Below are positions 1-7,483 of a DNA stretch of 21,013 bases, in pieces (position 1 is the first letter of the stretch; every line of letters begins with the position of its first letter). Where the stretch lies: IMG/VR virus record IMGVR_UViG_3300020450_001459, positions 1 through 21,013 of that record, one strand, 5' to 3'. Made by a program: the position numbers and the translations under genes. Origin of the DNA: a virus. The notes under the pieces were generated by a model, which saw nothing but the letters and a program-made list of their open reading frames with translations, had not been told where the DNA came from and ran no database searches.

Positions 1-689
1 TATTCGTTTCTACCTAGTTCTGCATCATGCCACAGTCGGTAAAAATGATTCATACCTCGTGGGGTAGAAACAATAATTACCTTAGTAGACTTACCAGAAC
101 TAATAGTAGGATATACACTACTAAAGAAATCATCTGCTAAATGGTTGGCAACGAACGCAAATTCGTCTAAGAATATGATGTTGAATGACATACCTCGAAC
201 AGCAGATGCAGAGGTTGATGCAGCAATGATCTTGGATTTGTTTTCCAATTCCATAGATCCCTTGTTCCATGCAATGATACCCTGTTGCATCCACTTGGGT
301 AAGTTCTCATATGCAATCTGTAATCTACCAAGTAGATCTCGTGCAGTCTGAGCTTTGTTTGCAAGTATACCTATAGTTACACTATCATTGAAGATGGCAT
401 AATGTAGGAGATATGATACCACAGTCGTTGACTTACCTGACTGACGAGGCATCTTACAAATATTAAATCTGTTATTGTGAAAATTATTAACTAACTTTTC
501 TTGAAAGTCATACATCTTGAATGGCACTAGACCTTCATCCAAGTTGATGATCTTCACATATTTTTGTGCAAAATATACAGGATCCTGAGCACACTTTAGA
601 AACTCAGATACTTGTTTCTTTGTAAAGTTCTGAGCAACGTTAGCTTTTTTTAGATTAGGATTTCCAAGATATTGTTCATGACTAGGCAT
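1..689 (-). CDS. 17: Terminase large subunit gp17, N-terminal part (runs off left edge)
   Basis: ATPase motor that packages DNA into the prohead. The frame is open from ATG at 689 to the window edge, giving 229 N-terminal residues of a protein usually 550-610 long. Visible ATPase motifs are Walker A RQSGKST (residues 82-88), Walker B IIFLDEFAF (171-179, with the D-E pair) and the coupling motif VSTPRG (207-212) followed by MNHFYRLW, which closely parallels T4 gp17. The nuclease domain lies outside the window. The start follows the stop of the 83-residue gene by six bases, has no strong ribosome-binding site, and probably relies on re-initiation. It is the last visible gene of the gp15-gp16-gp17 late operon. 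Identification is by motifs and gene order and is secure. Confidence 0.95.
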   Translation of the reverse strand, partial: MPSHEQYLGNPNLKKANVAQNFTKKQVSEFLKCAQDPVYFAQKYVKIINLDEGLVPFKMYDFQEKLVNNFHNNRFNICKMPRQSGKSTTVVSYLLHYAIFNDSVTIGILANKAQTARDLLGRLQIAYENLPKWMQQGIIAWNKGSMELENKSKIIAASTSASAVRGMSFNIIFLDEFAFVANHLADDFFSSVYPTISSGKSTKVIIVSTPRGMNHFYRLWHDAELGRNE

Positions 690-695
690 AATTTA

Positions 696-947
696 TTAGG
701 AGTCAATTACTAATAGGGGTTTCGTGGGATCTTTATCACTAGCATCAAAGTATAATACTTTACCGCCTGGATATATCTTATTTAATTCATATTGCACATT
801 CTTCTTCAACGGTCTTGCCCTTTGAGGGAAGAACATCTGAATCATCTTAGTCTGACCTCTAAACTGAAAAGTGATGCTATAGGTTGCACCATACTTGTTC
901 AGTCTTTGCCAGTTACCTTCTTCGTTGATTGATTTAAAACTTTTCAT
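696..947 (-). CDS. Small conserved phage protein (83 aa) between gp16 and gp17
   Basis: An 83-residue basic protein of unknown function, resembling small proteins I recall beside gp17 in marine T4-like phages. Its N-terminus, MKSFKSINEE, is like that of its upstream neighbour and like the T4 capsid-targeting sequence that sends internal proteins into the prohead and is then cut by protease gp21. The rest (QFRGQTKMIQMFFPQRARP, then NKIYPGGKVLYF and KPLLVI) looks like a small folded beta-rich domain with no enzyme motif. Its ATG overlaps the previous stop (ATGA), so it is translationally coupled. An internal head protein or virion component is plausible but not shown. Confidence 0.8.
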   Translation of the reverse strand: MKSFKSINEEGNWQRLNKYGATYSITFQFRGQTKMIQMFFPQRARPLKKNVQYELNKIYPGGKVLYFDASDKDPTKPLLVIDS

Positions 948-1375
948 TTTTTTGAATAGTGTTGTCCTTTTCCTCTTGGTATCATATCAGTAAAAACTTT
1001 TCTAGCTGCGCTTGGACTCATCTTGATTTGTTTTTGTCCAAGAACACTTCTACTTCCATATTTATCAATATACCTCTGAGGAAGCGTTCCCTTATCAACA
1101 GTTCCTTTTGGATTTGGTTTCTTACCTGTGCCAGGCGCTCCTGTTATTGGGCCTGGATTGGTATAAGTATTAGCTGTTTGTTGATCAGTTGTAGCAAAGG
1201 CTTTCCTATCTTGTCTTGGTCCTTTATTTGTTCTACCAGTAAAAACAGGAACTCTCTTTCTACCCTCAGCTCCTGATCTAACTTCTTTTTGACCGAAAGG
1301 ATTTATTGCTCCTCTTTTCATACGATTTTTCATCGATTGCATAACACTCTCGTTAAATTCTTCGTAAGTCTTCAT
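944..1375 (-). CDS. Basic, low-complexity phage protein with capsid-targeting-like N-terminus
   Basis: A 143-residue, strongly basic protein, rich in Gly, Lys, Arg, Pro and Thr, with no enzyme motif. Residues 1-10, MKTYEEFNES, closely resemble the T4 capsid-targeting sequence (MKTYQEFIAE as I remember it). In T4 that peptide directs internal proteins into the prohead and is removed by gp21 after a Glu. The middle (about 40-95) looks disordered; the C-terminus (SPSAARKVFTDMIPRGKGQ) may form a helix. Its ATG overlaps the gp16 stop (ATGA), and its own stop overlaps the next start in the same way. A DNA-binding internal head protein is an attractive guess. A packaging accessory factor is the alternative, given the gp16/gp17 neighbours. 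Confidence 0.8.
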   Translation of the reverse strand: MKTYEEFNESVMQSMKNRMKRGAINPFGQKEVRSGAEGRKRVPVFTGRTNKGPRQDRKAFATTDQQTANTYTNPGPITGAPGTGKKPNPKGTVDKGTLPQRYIDKYGSRSVLGQKQIKMSPSAARKVFTDMIPRGKGQHYSKK

Positions 1376-1809
1376 TGGTTCTCTTTACTGACTTTTTTGA
1401 GCATCTTCTGTAGATCAGCAGTGCTTCCTACAAATAAAGAATTGTTAGTAACGTTTGTAGTATTTTGCTTAGTATTTACCTCATCAATCTCTTTCATTTT
1501 CTTTTGAAGGTCTACTAACTTATCAGCCGTATCTGCAACGTGTTTGATAAGTTGACCAGCAACTTCATATGCCCTTGCAGAATCGGATTGTTGTGCGACA
1601 TCCAATGCACCATCAACTGCTTCCTGTCCTTTCTCAACTAAAGAGTATAGTTGAGCTCTACTATATTCATAATCCTTTGTAAGATCTTCTTTGTCTGATT
1701 TTACTTTCTTGACAGGTTTAGATACAGGTTCTTTCTTCATGATCTCAGCGCCTCTATCCGTTATGTCTAGAGCGTCATCTATAGAATCAAATGTTTCATC
1801 TTCAATCAT
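1372..1809 (-). CDS. 16: Terminase small subunit gp16
   Basis: DNA-recognition and regulatory subunit of the packaging motor, partner of gp17. The 145-residue length fits the family (T4 gp16 is 164). An acidic N-terminus (1-25) and a Lys-rich linker precede a helical core at about 45-115 (KDYEYSRAQLYSLVEKGQEA, then SDSARAYEVAGQLI and a coiled-coil-like LVDLQKKMKEID). A conserved C-terminal block, NVTNNSLFVGSTADLQKML (119-137), is typical of marine T4-like gp16 as I recall it. Its ATG overlaps the gp15 stop by four bases. Order and sequence agree, so the call is firm. Confidence 0.9.
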   Translation of the reverse strand: MIEDETFDSIDDALDITDRGAEIMKKEPVSKPVKKVKSDKEDLTKDYEYSRAQLYSLVEKGQEAVDGALDVAQQSDSARAYEVAGQLIKHVADTADKLVDLQKKMKEIDEVNTKQNTTNVTNNSLFVGSTADLQKMLKKVSKENQ

Positions 1810-2891
1810 GTCTCAGCATCCCTTTGTTGACTAGTGCTAAATTGTTGACCATCAGCATAATCTGTAATGGTTTCACCAAATCCAAAATCATCACCACTCT
1901 GTAGAACTTGATCAATTATTTGAGTATCGTCCTGAGCGTTGATAACATTAATAGGAATATTGATGTCATGTGCCATTACTAAACTACCAAACTCACCTCT
2001 TCTCACAGTCAATCTGTTTCCAGAGATGGCTCTGATCAACATCTTCTCATCATCTATTTGTATGTAGTCACCTTTAGAAAATGGGGTAGCACTATTTACA
2101 GAGAACTCTGTGATATCAGATTTAACTACTTCATTTGTCCTAGCAGTATCATCTTTATTGTAATCCTTAGTTGCAATAGGAACAGCTGTGTATCTCTGTT
2201 GTCTAGATGCGATCTTAAGATTTTCTGTCTCTGTGTAGTAGTCTGTCTGAACTTTCTTAATAAGTCCATCAGTGCTATTGTTGATAGGACCGAATAGATA
2301 TGTTTTACACACAAAGTTAAGTGTGTATATCAATGCTCTTCTTGTAAGATAATCATCTTCATAACTATCTTCCATTTGTATACCTTCTAGAGTAATTGGC
2401 ATATCTCTCTTTTCTCCAATTACATCTACTAAGTCTACTGTTAAATTAAATGCTGGTTGAAAGTATGGTAGTATTTGTTCTAGTATTTGTATTGCGTCTT
2501 CGTTTAACTTAGATAAGATACTAAGTTGCATATTAATATTGTATGGAACAGGCATGAAAGCCTTGATCATTTTATTTGTCTTCTTATTAGTAGATTTGAA
2601 AGTCTGCATGGTAGAGACTTTTCTAGTTGAGTCATAGTTCATTCCTATGACTTCAAATGACATTCTTGGCAGGGTGAGTGTAGTTCCAATATTTCTCTCA
2701 TCCTGATATTCCCTACCCTGAGATACTCTTGCTAAAAATTTCTGCTGAGGTCCGTAAGACACTGGCACTTTGACAACACTTATTGTCTTGCCACTCTTGT
2801 CTGTATGTTGGATCTCAATGTTATTAAACAAGGTTCCGAAAGACACGATTGTCTTACGAATGATCTCATGATAGAAATGATTTGTTAACAT
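1806..2891 (-). CDS. 15: Tail sheath terminator/stabiliser gp15 with extra C-terminal module
   Basis: Caps and stabilises the contractile tail tube and sheath at the neck. Residues 1-205 have the gp15-family pattern (NHFYHEIIRKTIVSFGTLFN, PVSYGPQQKFLAR, LPRMSFEVIGMNYD, FMPVPYNINMQLSILSKLNE, QPAFNLTVDL). At 361 residues it is about 90 longer than T4 gp15 (272). The extra length includes a small module at about 257-318 (GDYIQIDDEKM, then ISGNRLTVRRGEFGS), a motif style seen in many phage structural proteins, followed by an acidic, Gln-rich tail. A good ribosome-binding site (AAGGTGG) lies seven bases before ATG. A late-promoter-like CTAAATAC lies just upstream, so gp15 probably begins its own late transcript through gp17. 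Confidence 0.9.
   Translation of the reverse strand: MLTNHFYHEIIRKTIVSFGTLFNNIEIQHTDKSGKTISVVKVPVSYGPQQKFLARVSQGREYQDERNIGTTLTLPRMSFEVIGMNYDSTRKVSTMQTFKSTNKKTNKMIKAFMPVPYNINMQLSILSKLNEDAIQILEQILPYFQPAFNLTVDLVDVIGEKRDMPITLEGIQMEDSYEDDYLTRRALIYTLNFVCKTYLFGPINNSTDGLIKKVQTDYYTETENLKIASRQQRYTAVPIATKDYNKDDTARTNEVVKSDITEFSVNSATPFSKGDYIQIDDEKMLIRAISGNRLTVRRGEFGSLVMAHDINIPINVINAQDDTQIIDQVLQSGDDFGFGETITDYADGQQFSTSQQRDAET
1938..2123 (-). other. Extra structural module in gp15 (residues about 257-318)
   Basis: The region encodes FSVNSATPFSKGDYIQID, the turn ISGNRLTVRRGEFGS and AHDINIPINVI. This 'keeps GDYI...ISGN.LTV.RG..G...AH' pattern recurs in phage structural proteins, and T4 gp15 appears to lack it. 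It is probably a small surface-exposed beta domain. Boundaries are approximate. Confidence 0.5.
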
Positions 2892-2898
2892 AATATTA

Positions 2899-2905
2899 CC
2901 ACCTT
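2899..2905 (-). promoter_or_regulatory. Ribosome-binding site of gp15
   Basis: Minus-strand AAGGTGG, seven bases before the gp15 ATG at 2891. It is one of the stronger Shine-Dalgarno matches in the window. It fits gp15 starting a translation unit rather than being coupled to gp14. Confidence 0.7.
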
Positions 2906-2911
2906 ATGAAA

Positions 2912-2919
2912 GTATTTAG
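2912..2919 (-). promoter_or_regulatory. Late-promoter-like box CTAAATAC upstream of gp15
   Basis: The minus strand reads CTAAATAC, one or two substitutions from the T4 late-promoter element TATAAATA read by the gp55-type sigma factor. It lies 21 bases before the gp15 start, and the gp14 stop codon TAA (2916-2918) falls inside it. The same octamer precedes gp13 at 6051-6058, which raises confidence that both are functional. Confidence 0.6.
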
Positions 2920-5207
2920 AATTCCCCAAACGGATTTCTTTCTGAGAAGTCTAGAATCTCGTCTGCTTCTGTCTCTAGAACCTCATTACTAGCGAAAGGT
3001 ATATCTGAGGATAGGTCTTCTCCCACTGATAAGATTCTATAACTTGCAGCTGCACCAACGATTGTTTCTCCTACAGTAAAGTCACCACTTGATGCAACGA
3101 CTTTGAGGATATTATTTGCAGTATCCCAGTTAGCTACATATGCACTTATACCTGTAGATACCTGTGTTACCAGTTCATCCACTTCAAACTCACCAAAGAA
3201 ACTTGATGTCACTGACTCAATACCAACATATGCAGTTGTGTTAGTATAACCAGCACCAGCATTACTATATCTAATTTCTTTGACTGTACCTGCCGTGCTT
3301 ACAACTGCCTCTGCTTGTGCGTTCTGTAGTAGTGGTATAGTTTCATTTGATTGTTGTATGTACACAGATGTAATACCGACTGTGGGTGTAAATGTATATC
3401 CTCTACCACCAGTCGTAATTCCAATAGGACCTAACACTGCTTCTGATATAACAGCAGTAGCAATCGCAACAGAGATAGGATTACCACCAGTAAACATTAC
3501 CTGTGGAGGTTCTGTATATCCAGCGCCAGGATTTGTAATTAGTATTCTATCTACAGATTGATTTGGAACTCCAGTTCTACTTGTCATAATAGCAACAGCA
3601 GTTGCCTGAGTTCCCAATGCTGGAGATTCGATAGTCATGAGAGGAACTGAGGTATATCCCCATCCTTCATAGTTGACAGTCAATCCTGTTACAACTCTGT
3701 TTGCATCAGTGGTTGCGACTACTTGAGGTAACTCACTATCCATTTTACGGATGAATGAAGAGTTACTATTTGTCTGTGCATCAGTTTCTTGTTGCACTTC
3801 TGATGTTGGAACCTGAGTGGCAGTGGTGTTTCTTAGTGCATTATCGCCAGTTAAGTTGACAGTTAGGTGATCTAAGAATCCTTCAAATGATGCAGTTTGA
3901 CTAGGAATAAATCCAGCACCAGCAGTATCAGCACCTAGTTTTAGATTATCACCAGCAAAGAACATGATTGGATTTGCAGTGTTTAGAGTATTACTTACAG
4001 TTCCGTTTACAGATATGGTTGCATCAGTATTGTACTGTTCTACTCTTATGAAGTTCCAAGCGTTTAGATTAAGTTGTGTTGTGTTCTCGATAGATCCAGA
4101 GCCAGAAGCAAATACTATATTGCCTGTCTCTCTGTAATATATCTTGAATCTATCAGTCCACATGACTGTTCCGCCATTGACTGCTGGGTCAAACTTAGTA
4201 GGATACAACCAGAAACTTAATGATAGTCTACCGTTGCCACTATCTCTAGAATCTACATTGGTTGCAAAATGGAAGTTAGCACCAATTACATCTGTGACTG
4301 AGGTATGATGTAATGAATTATTACCAAATTTAATCTGTGATGATGTGGTTAGATTAGGTGGGGTAAATGTTACAGTAGGAACACTAAGGTAATTAGATCC
4401 ACTGCTTGTTAGAGTTACGGTGTCTATGCCACCCTCTGCAATAGTTACAGTTCCAGTAGCTTGATTGCCCTGTTTTGGTTTAAATATCTGAACTGTTGGA
4501 GTTCCCAAGTAGTTACCATCATTGAATAGTGGCACACGTTGAACAGATTTTACGCCTGGAACTGTGGATGCGAGTGAAACATATGCTAAAGCATTTGTAT
4601 TATCATCCTTGTCTAGTTGTAAAGTTATAATATTACCACGAGTAATGATACCATCATCTACATCTTCACCATTCTTATCAGTCAATCCATCTGGTAGATC
4701 AACAACTTCATCCTCAGGCTCAAAGATTTCACATCTAAACTCATACATGAAGAGTTCATTCACTTGGTAGAATGGCACTTTTCTTTCAATGTATTTGATT
4801 TCAAATAAAGCGTTATCTAAAGGTAAGTAAATCAAATCACCTTCTTGTGGTGACACAGCACTTGCTCTTGAATCTTCTGGAAACTTGTTTATAAAGGGGG
4901 TGATGAAATCGTCATATCTTTCTTTGGATACAACTAAAGTAATTTCATCTTGTTCTCTGACACCAAATTTGGTGAGTACGTCAGAGGGAGTTCCGAAACC
5001 ATCAACGTTTACGAGATACGCCTCCAATCTAAAACTATCATCAAACTTGGAAGCAGTGATTTCTTTAATCACTGTATTTTGATTGATGATTTTTCTAGGT
5101 AAATATAGGATATCTTGACCGAACAACTGTAAATGTTCGTTCACCAAGTCTTGAACTAGTCTTTGTTCACTTGGAGATCCATGTAGAAAGAAAGGTGATA
5201 AAGGCAT
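2916..5207 (-). CDS. 14: Neck protein gp14, enlarged by beta repeats and a LamG-like insert
   Basis: Forms the neck with gp13 and helps join head and tail. Residues 1-165 are gp14-like (SEQRLVQDLVNEHLQLFGQD, YLPRKIINQ, VDGFGTPSDVLTKFG, QEGDLIYLPLDNALFEIKYI). The C-terminus (ADEILDFSERNPFGEF, 748-763) looks like the conserved gp14 end. T4 gp14 has about 256 residues; this protein has 763. The extra part holds two repeats of the type GxxYxxxPTVxF (about 221-284), a concanavalin-A/LamG-like domain (about 288-460), four more repeats with GxGYT (about 504-665) and a module ending near 728. The start overlaps the gp13 stop (TAATG). The insert would sit on the neck surface and may act as a fibre or whisker. 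The gp14 core is secure; the insert's function is inferred. Confidence 0.88.
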   Translation of the reverse strand: MPLSPFFLHGSPSEQRLVQDLVNEHLQLFGQDILYLPRKIINQNTVIKEITASKFDDSFRLEAYLVNVDGFGTPSDVLTKFGVREQDEITLVVSKERYDDFITPFINKFPEDSRASAVSPQEGDLIYLPLDNALFEIKYIERKVPFYQVNELFMYEFRCEIFEPEDEVVDLPDGLTDKNGEDVDDGIITRGNIITLQLDKDDNTNALAYVSLASTVPGVKSVQRVPLFNDGNYLGTPTVQIFKPKQGNQATGTVTIAEGGIDTVTLTSSGSNYLSVPTVTFTPPNLTTSSQIKFGNNSLHHTSVTDVIGANFHFATNVDSRDSGNGRLSLSFWLYPTKFDPAVNGGTVMWTDRFKIYYRETGNIVFASGSGSIENTTQLNLNAWNFIRVEQYNTDATISVNGTVSNTLNTANPIMFFAGDNLKLGADTAGAGFIPSQTASFEGFLDHLTVNLTGDNALRNTTATQVPTSEVQQETDAQTNSNSSFIRKMDSELPQVVATTDANRVVTGLTVNYEGWGYTSVPLMTIESPALGTQATAVAIMTSRTGVPNQSVDRILITNPGAGYTEPPQVMFTGGNPISVAIATAVISEAVLGPIGITTGGRGYTFTPTVGITSVYIQQSNETIPLLQNAQAEAVVSTAGTVKEIRYSNAGAGYTNTTAYVGIESVTSSFFGEFEVDELVTQVSTGISAYVANWDTANNILKVVASSGDFTVGETIVGAAASYRILSVGEDLSSDIPFASNEVLETEADEILDFSERNPFGEF
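3213..3698 (-). repeat. Four GxGYT-type protein repeats in gp14
   Basis: Residues about 504-665 hold four related units of 20-26 residues: VNYEGWGYTSVPLMTI, ITNPGAGYTEPPQVMF, ITTGGRGYTFTPTVGI and YSNAGAGYTNTTAYVGI. Two more divergent copies lie before the LamG-like domain (4356-4547). Such units recur in marine phage virion proteins and are probably beta-strand decoration repeats. The array is seen directly; its function is not known. Confidence 0.75.
3828..4346 (-). other. LamG/concanavalin-A-like domain inside gp14
   Basis: Residues about 288-460 show the pattern of a LamG-type jelly-roll: LSLSFWLYPTKFD, a strand pair with KIYYRETGNIVF, LNAWNFIRVEQYNTDATISV followed by NGTVSN, then LKLGADTAGAG and FEGFLDHLTV. 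The 'NxWNxIRVE...TxSVNGT...LxLG...F.G.LDxL' sequence is characteristic of the fold, which often binds glycans. Binding here is inferred only. Confidence 0.65.
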
Positions 5208-6025
5208 TATCCAACAAAGTCTAGAGGTGGCATTGCGTATTCTTCCATTAACTTCTCATCGAGTTTTTCTAACTCCATGACAGCATCATCATATATCTGT
5301 CTACCATTAAGTTCTAATCCGCCAGGTAGTTTTACGCCAGTAAATTTAATAAGGTTCTGTCCCCATTGACGTTTGATGAGAGATGTTACATACATCTTTA
5401 ACCAATGATCATTGTAAACATTAGTTTCACTTTCTGGATCTACAATACGATAACAATCTATGATTAAGAAATCATCATTCGTAAGTTCCTTTACATTTAC
5501 ATCTAAGTATAGTCTGCTGTTTTTCTTATTAAATCTTATCTGAACATCTGGGTTGAGTATATAATCAAGAGTTTCTAGATATGATTTAGTCATTGCATAG
5601 TTGAGTAAATCAATCGCTCCGTAGTAGTATAAATCATTAAGAAAGATCTGGTATTTAAGATTGAACATACCAGCAGATATGGTTGATGAGTCCATCTTAA
5701 ATACTTTCTGGACTGCTATGATAGTGTCTGGTAAAGGAAGATAGTTTGTGCCCTCTGTATAATCTACAGAAGTAAGACCACCAAATGTACTAGATCCAGT
5801 AGTAGTGACAGGATTACCAAGCATTATTTCTTTTTCTGCCTCAGTAATTCTGTGTTTTAAAAATACCCTATCAATACCCTCACCATGTCTTTCATGGAAT
5901 CTCTGGAGGGCATCGTCAATTAGATCATCAATTTGATCATCATCAACATTGATTTCCAGAACTGGCTTTCCAAGTTTCCTAAGAGCATATTCTTTCAAAC
6001 TGTCTTTACTATTGGGTTTTGCCAC
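5207..6025 (-). CDS. 13: Neck protein gp13 (head completion)
   Basis: Joins the portal/head to the tail together with gp14. The 272 residues begin with a helical, acidic region (LKEYALRKLGKPVLEINVDD, then DDLIDDALQRFHERHGEGID) typical of marine T4-like gp13. A conserved middle (YQIFLNDLYYYGAIDLLNYA, ETLDYILNPDVQIRFNKKNS) and LKMYVTSLIKRQWGQNLIKF follow. T4 gp13 is 309 residues, so the length is normal for cyanophage-type proteins. The start is GTG, chosen because GGAGAGG lies just before it and the nearby ATG is out of frame. A late-promoter-like CTAAATAC lies 26 bases upstream. It couples directly into gp14. Confidence 0.9.
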   Translation of the reverse strand: MAKPNSKDSLKEYALRKLGKPVLEINVDDDQIDDLIDDALQRFHERHGEGIDRVFLKHRITEAEKEIMLGNPVTTTGSSTFGGLTSVDYTEGTNYLPLPDTIIAVQKVFKMDSSTISAGMFNLKYQIFLNDLYYYGAIDLLNYAMTKSYLETLDYILNPDVQIRFNKKNSRLYLDVNVKELTNDDFLIIDCYRIVDPESETNVYNDHWLKMYVTSLIKRQWGQNLIKFTGVKLPGGLELNGRQIYDDAVMELEKLDEKLMEEYAMPPLDFVG

Positions 6026-6027
6026 AA

Positions 6028-6034
6028 CCTCTCC
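6028..6034 (-). promoter_or_regulatory. Ribosome-binding site deciding the GTG start of gp13
   Basis: Minus-strand GGAGAGG is placed two bases (GGAG five bases) from the GTG at 6025. It supports GTG over an out-of-frame ATG slightly upstream. Confidence 0.6.
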
Positions 6035-6050
6035 ACATTAGTTCTCCGAA

Positions 6051-6058
6051 GTATTTAG
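6051..6058 (-). promoter_or_regulatory. Late-promoter-like box CTAAATAC upstream of gp13
   Basis: The octamer is identical to the one before gp15 and close to the T4 late element TATAAATA. It lies in the 37-base gap between divergent genes, four bases from the plus-strand ATG at 6063. It would drive gp13-gp14 and could collide with transcription of the plus-strand pair. Confidence 0.6.
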
Positions 6059-6062
6059 TTAT

Positions 6063-6668
6063 ATGAAAAAGTATTTTATCGATGAATCAAAAACCTTTGC
6101 AATCACTGAGCCAGTGGATGTTAGAGTAGAACTTGCTGGATGGGAGAGTTTTCCTATAGTTTACATAGACAATTTTTACCAAAACCCAAACATGGTAAGG
6201 AATCTTGCTCTAAGGTTTCCCTCTGATGAGACCGATATGTCAATAGATATGGAGGGTTTTGTTGATGTATGGACACCCATATGTGAGCAAGTGTATGGTG
6301 TAAAAGATATAACATCTCTTAAAGCAGACTCAACCTTTTCAGTAAGATCTTCTCAGTCTAAGGATAGAAAAGAGAGACCCCACATAGATGATGGTATTCA
6401 TGATACAGGATGGGCTGGGGTAATTTATTTGAATAAAGGTAAGGAATGTAAGGGAGGCACTGGATTCTACACATACAAAGGGATACAAGCTGACCCAGAT
6501 CAATCAGGAATAGATGACAATTCATTCAAACTTGTGCATCTTGCGAAAATGAAGTATAATAGGTTTGTAATGTATCCTTCTAATATTCTTCACAAAGCTA
6601 TTGACGAAGAGGGATGGTTCGATGAAGATTTACACAGATTAGTACAAGTATTTTATTTAAAAACATAA
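6063..6668 (+). CDS. DUF6445-like putative Fe(II)/2-oxoglutarate oxygenase
   Basis: A 201-residue protein of the double-stranded beta-helix oxygenase type, most like the DUF6445 family. Visible elements are FPIVYIDNFYQNPNMVRNLA (30-49), the HxD pair PHIDD (H107, D109), CKGGTGFY (129-136), MKYNRFVMY (163-171), a candidate distal His (H177) and an Arg (R192) in HRLVQVFY that could bind 2-oxoglutarate. It is related to the minus-strand gene at the far side of the island (15398-16060): both share CxGGTxFY, MKYNR and RLxQVF. Its stop overlaps the HldD start (TAATG), so the two plus-strand genes form a unit. No clear ribosome-binding site or plus-strand promoter is visible. The substrate is unknown; tailoring of a sugar or amino acid is inferred. 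Confidence 0.75.
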   Translation: MKKYFIDESKTFAITEPVDVRVELAGWESFPIVYIDNFYQNPNMVRNLALRFPSDETDMSIDMEGFVDVWTPICEQVYGVKDITSLKADSTFSVRSSQSKDRKERPHIDDGIHDTGWAGVIYLNKGKECKGGTGFYTYKGIQADPDQSGIDDNSFKLVHLAKMKYNRFVMYPSNILHKAIDEEGWFDEDLHRLVQVFYLKT

Positions 6669-7483
6669 TGCACGATATTATTCTTACAGGATCAAACGGT
6701 TTTATAGGTAAAGCGTTTGCAAATAAGATAGGAGGTAAAAATTTATATCAAGTAGAACAATCACATGCTTTTGATTTTTTGAATCAGTATGATAGGTGGG
6801 ATAAAGTAGATTACATACTACATCAAGGAGCAATATCAAGCACAACTGAAACAGATGTAAATAAGATTCACAAATACAATGTAGAGTTTTCAATCAAACT
6901 ATTTGAAAAAGCAATAGAACATTCAATCCCAGTTAAATATGCCTCAAGTGCATCTGTCTATGGTAAGATACACGCTGATTTTGGATACCTAAAAGGAACA
7001 ATCAATCCGTTAAATTTCTACGCACTGAGCAAAGCGACTGTAGACTACTGGGTACTAGATAATATTGATAGATTTGAACAAGTACAGGGATTTAGATACT
7101 TTAATGTATACGGAGAAGGTGAAGAACATAAAGGAGATCAAGCAAGTCCCATAAGCAAGTTTACCAAACAAGCTAAAGAAACTAAGGTAATTAAAATCTT
7201 TGAAGATTCTGAATATGCCTTTAGAGATTTTGTATGTGTAAATGATGTAGTAGATGTTGTCCTAGATAATACGGCAGGGAGCGGCATCTACGATGTTGGG
7301 ACTGGCAATCCTATCTCATTCCATGAGGTTGCAGAATTGATTGCCAAAAAAGAAGGGGCGGAGATTGAAGTAATCCCCTTCCCCAAACATCTAGAAGGTA
7401 AGTATCAAGAATATACATGTGCAGATACCTCATGGTATCCACATAATTATGCTTCTGTATTTGAATACATTGGCATGTCGTAG
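6668..7483 (+). CDS. hldD: ADP-L-glycero-D-manno-heptose 6-epimerase (HldD/RfaD)
   Basis: Short-chain dehydrogenase-type enzyme that converts ADP-D-glycero- to ADP-L-glycero-D-manno-heptose using tightly bound NADP. The 271 residues show the nucleotide-binding TGSNGFIG (7-14), HQGAISSTTETD (52-63), YASSASVYG (91-99), the catalytic YALSK (Y118, K122), GFRYFNVYG (141-149) followed by HKG, RDFVCVNDV and IPFPKHLEGKYQEYTCAD (236-253). Several of these blocks match E. coli HldD rather than generic GalE-like epimerases. It is about 40 residues shorter than E. coli HldD (310), mostly at the C-terminus. It lies on the plus strand, opposite the other heptose genes. Its 3' end overlaps the 3' end of the convergent oxygenase gene by 37 bases. 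Confidence 0.9.
   Translation: MHDIILTGSNGFIGKAFANKIGGKNLYQVEQSHAFDFLNQYDRWDKVDYILHQGAISSTTETDVNKIHKYNVEFSIKLFEKAIEHSIPVKYASSASVYGKIHADFGYLKGTINPLNFYALSKATVDYWVLDNIDRFEQVQGFRYFNVYGEGEEHKGDQASPISKFTKQAKETKVIKIFEDSEYAFRDFVCVNDVVDVVLDNTAGSGIYDVGTGNPISFHEVAELIAKKEGAEIEVIPFPKHLEGKYQEYTCADTSWYPHNYASVFEYIGMS

Noticed and set aside
145-364. Short open frames on both strands in the first 400 bases
   Set aside because: They lie in other frames inside the gp17 coding sequence, whose Walker motifs are unmistakable.
1059-1066. Minus-strand GATAAATA, a late-promoter-like octamer
   Set aside because: It lies inside the 143-residue gene, over 100 bases from the next start, and in AT-rich DNA such matches occur by chance.
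959-1507. Plus-strand frames of 105 and 72 residues
   Set aside because: They are antisense to the 143-residue gene and gp16, and their Ser/Phe/Ile-rich translation is typical of shadow frames.
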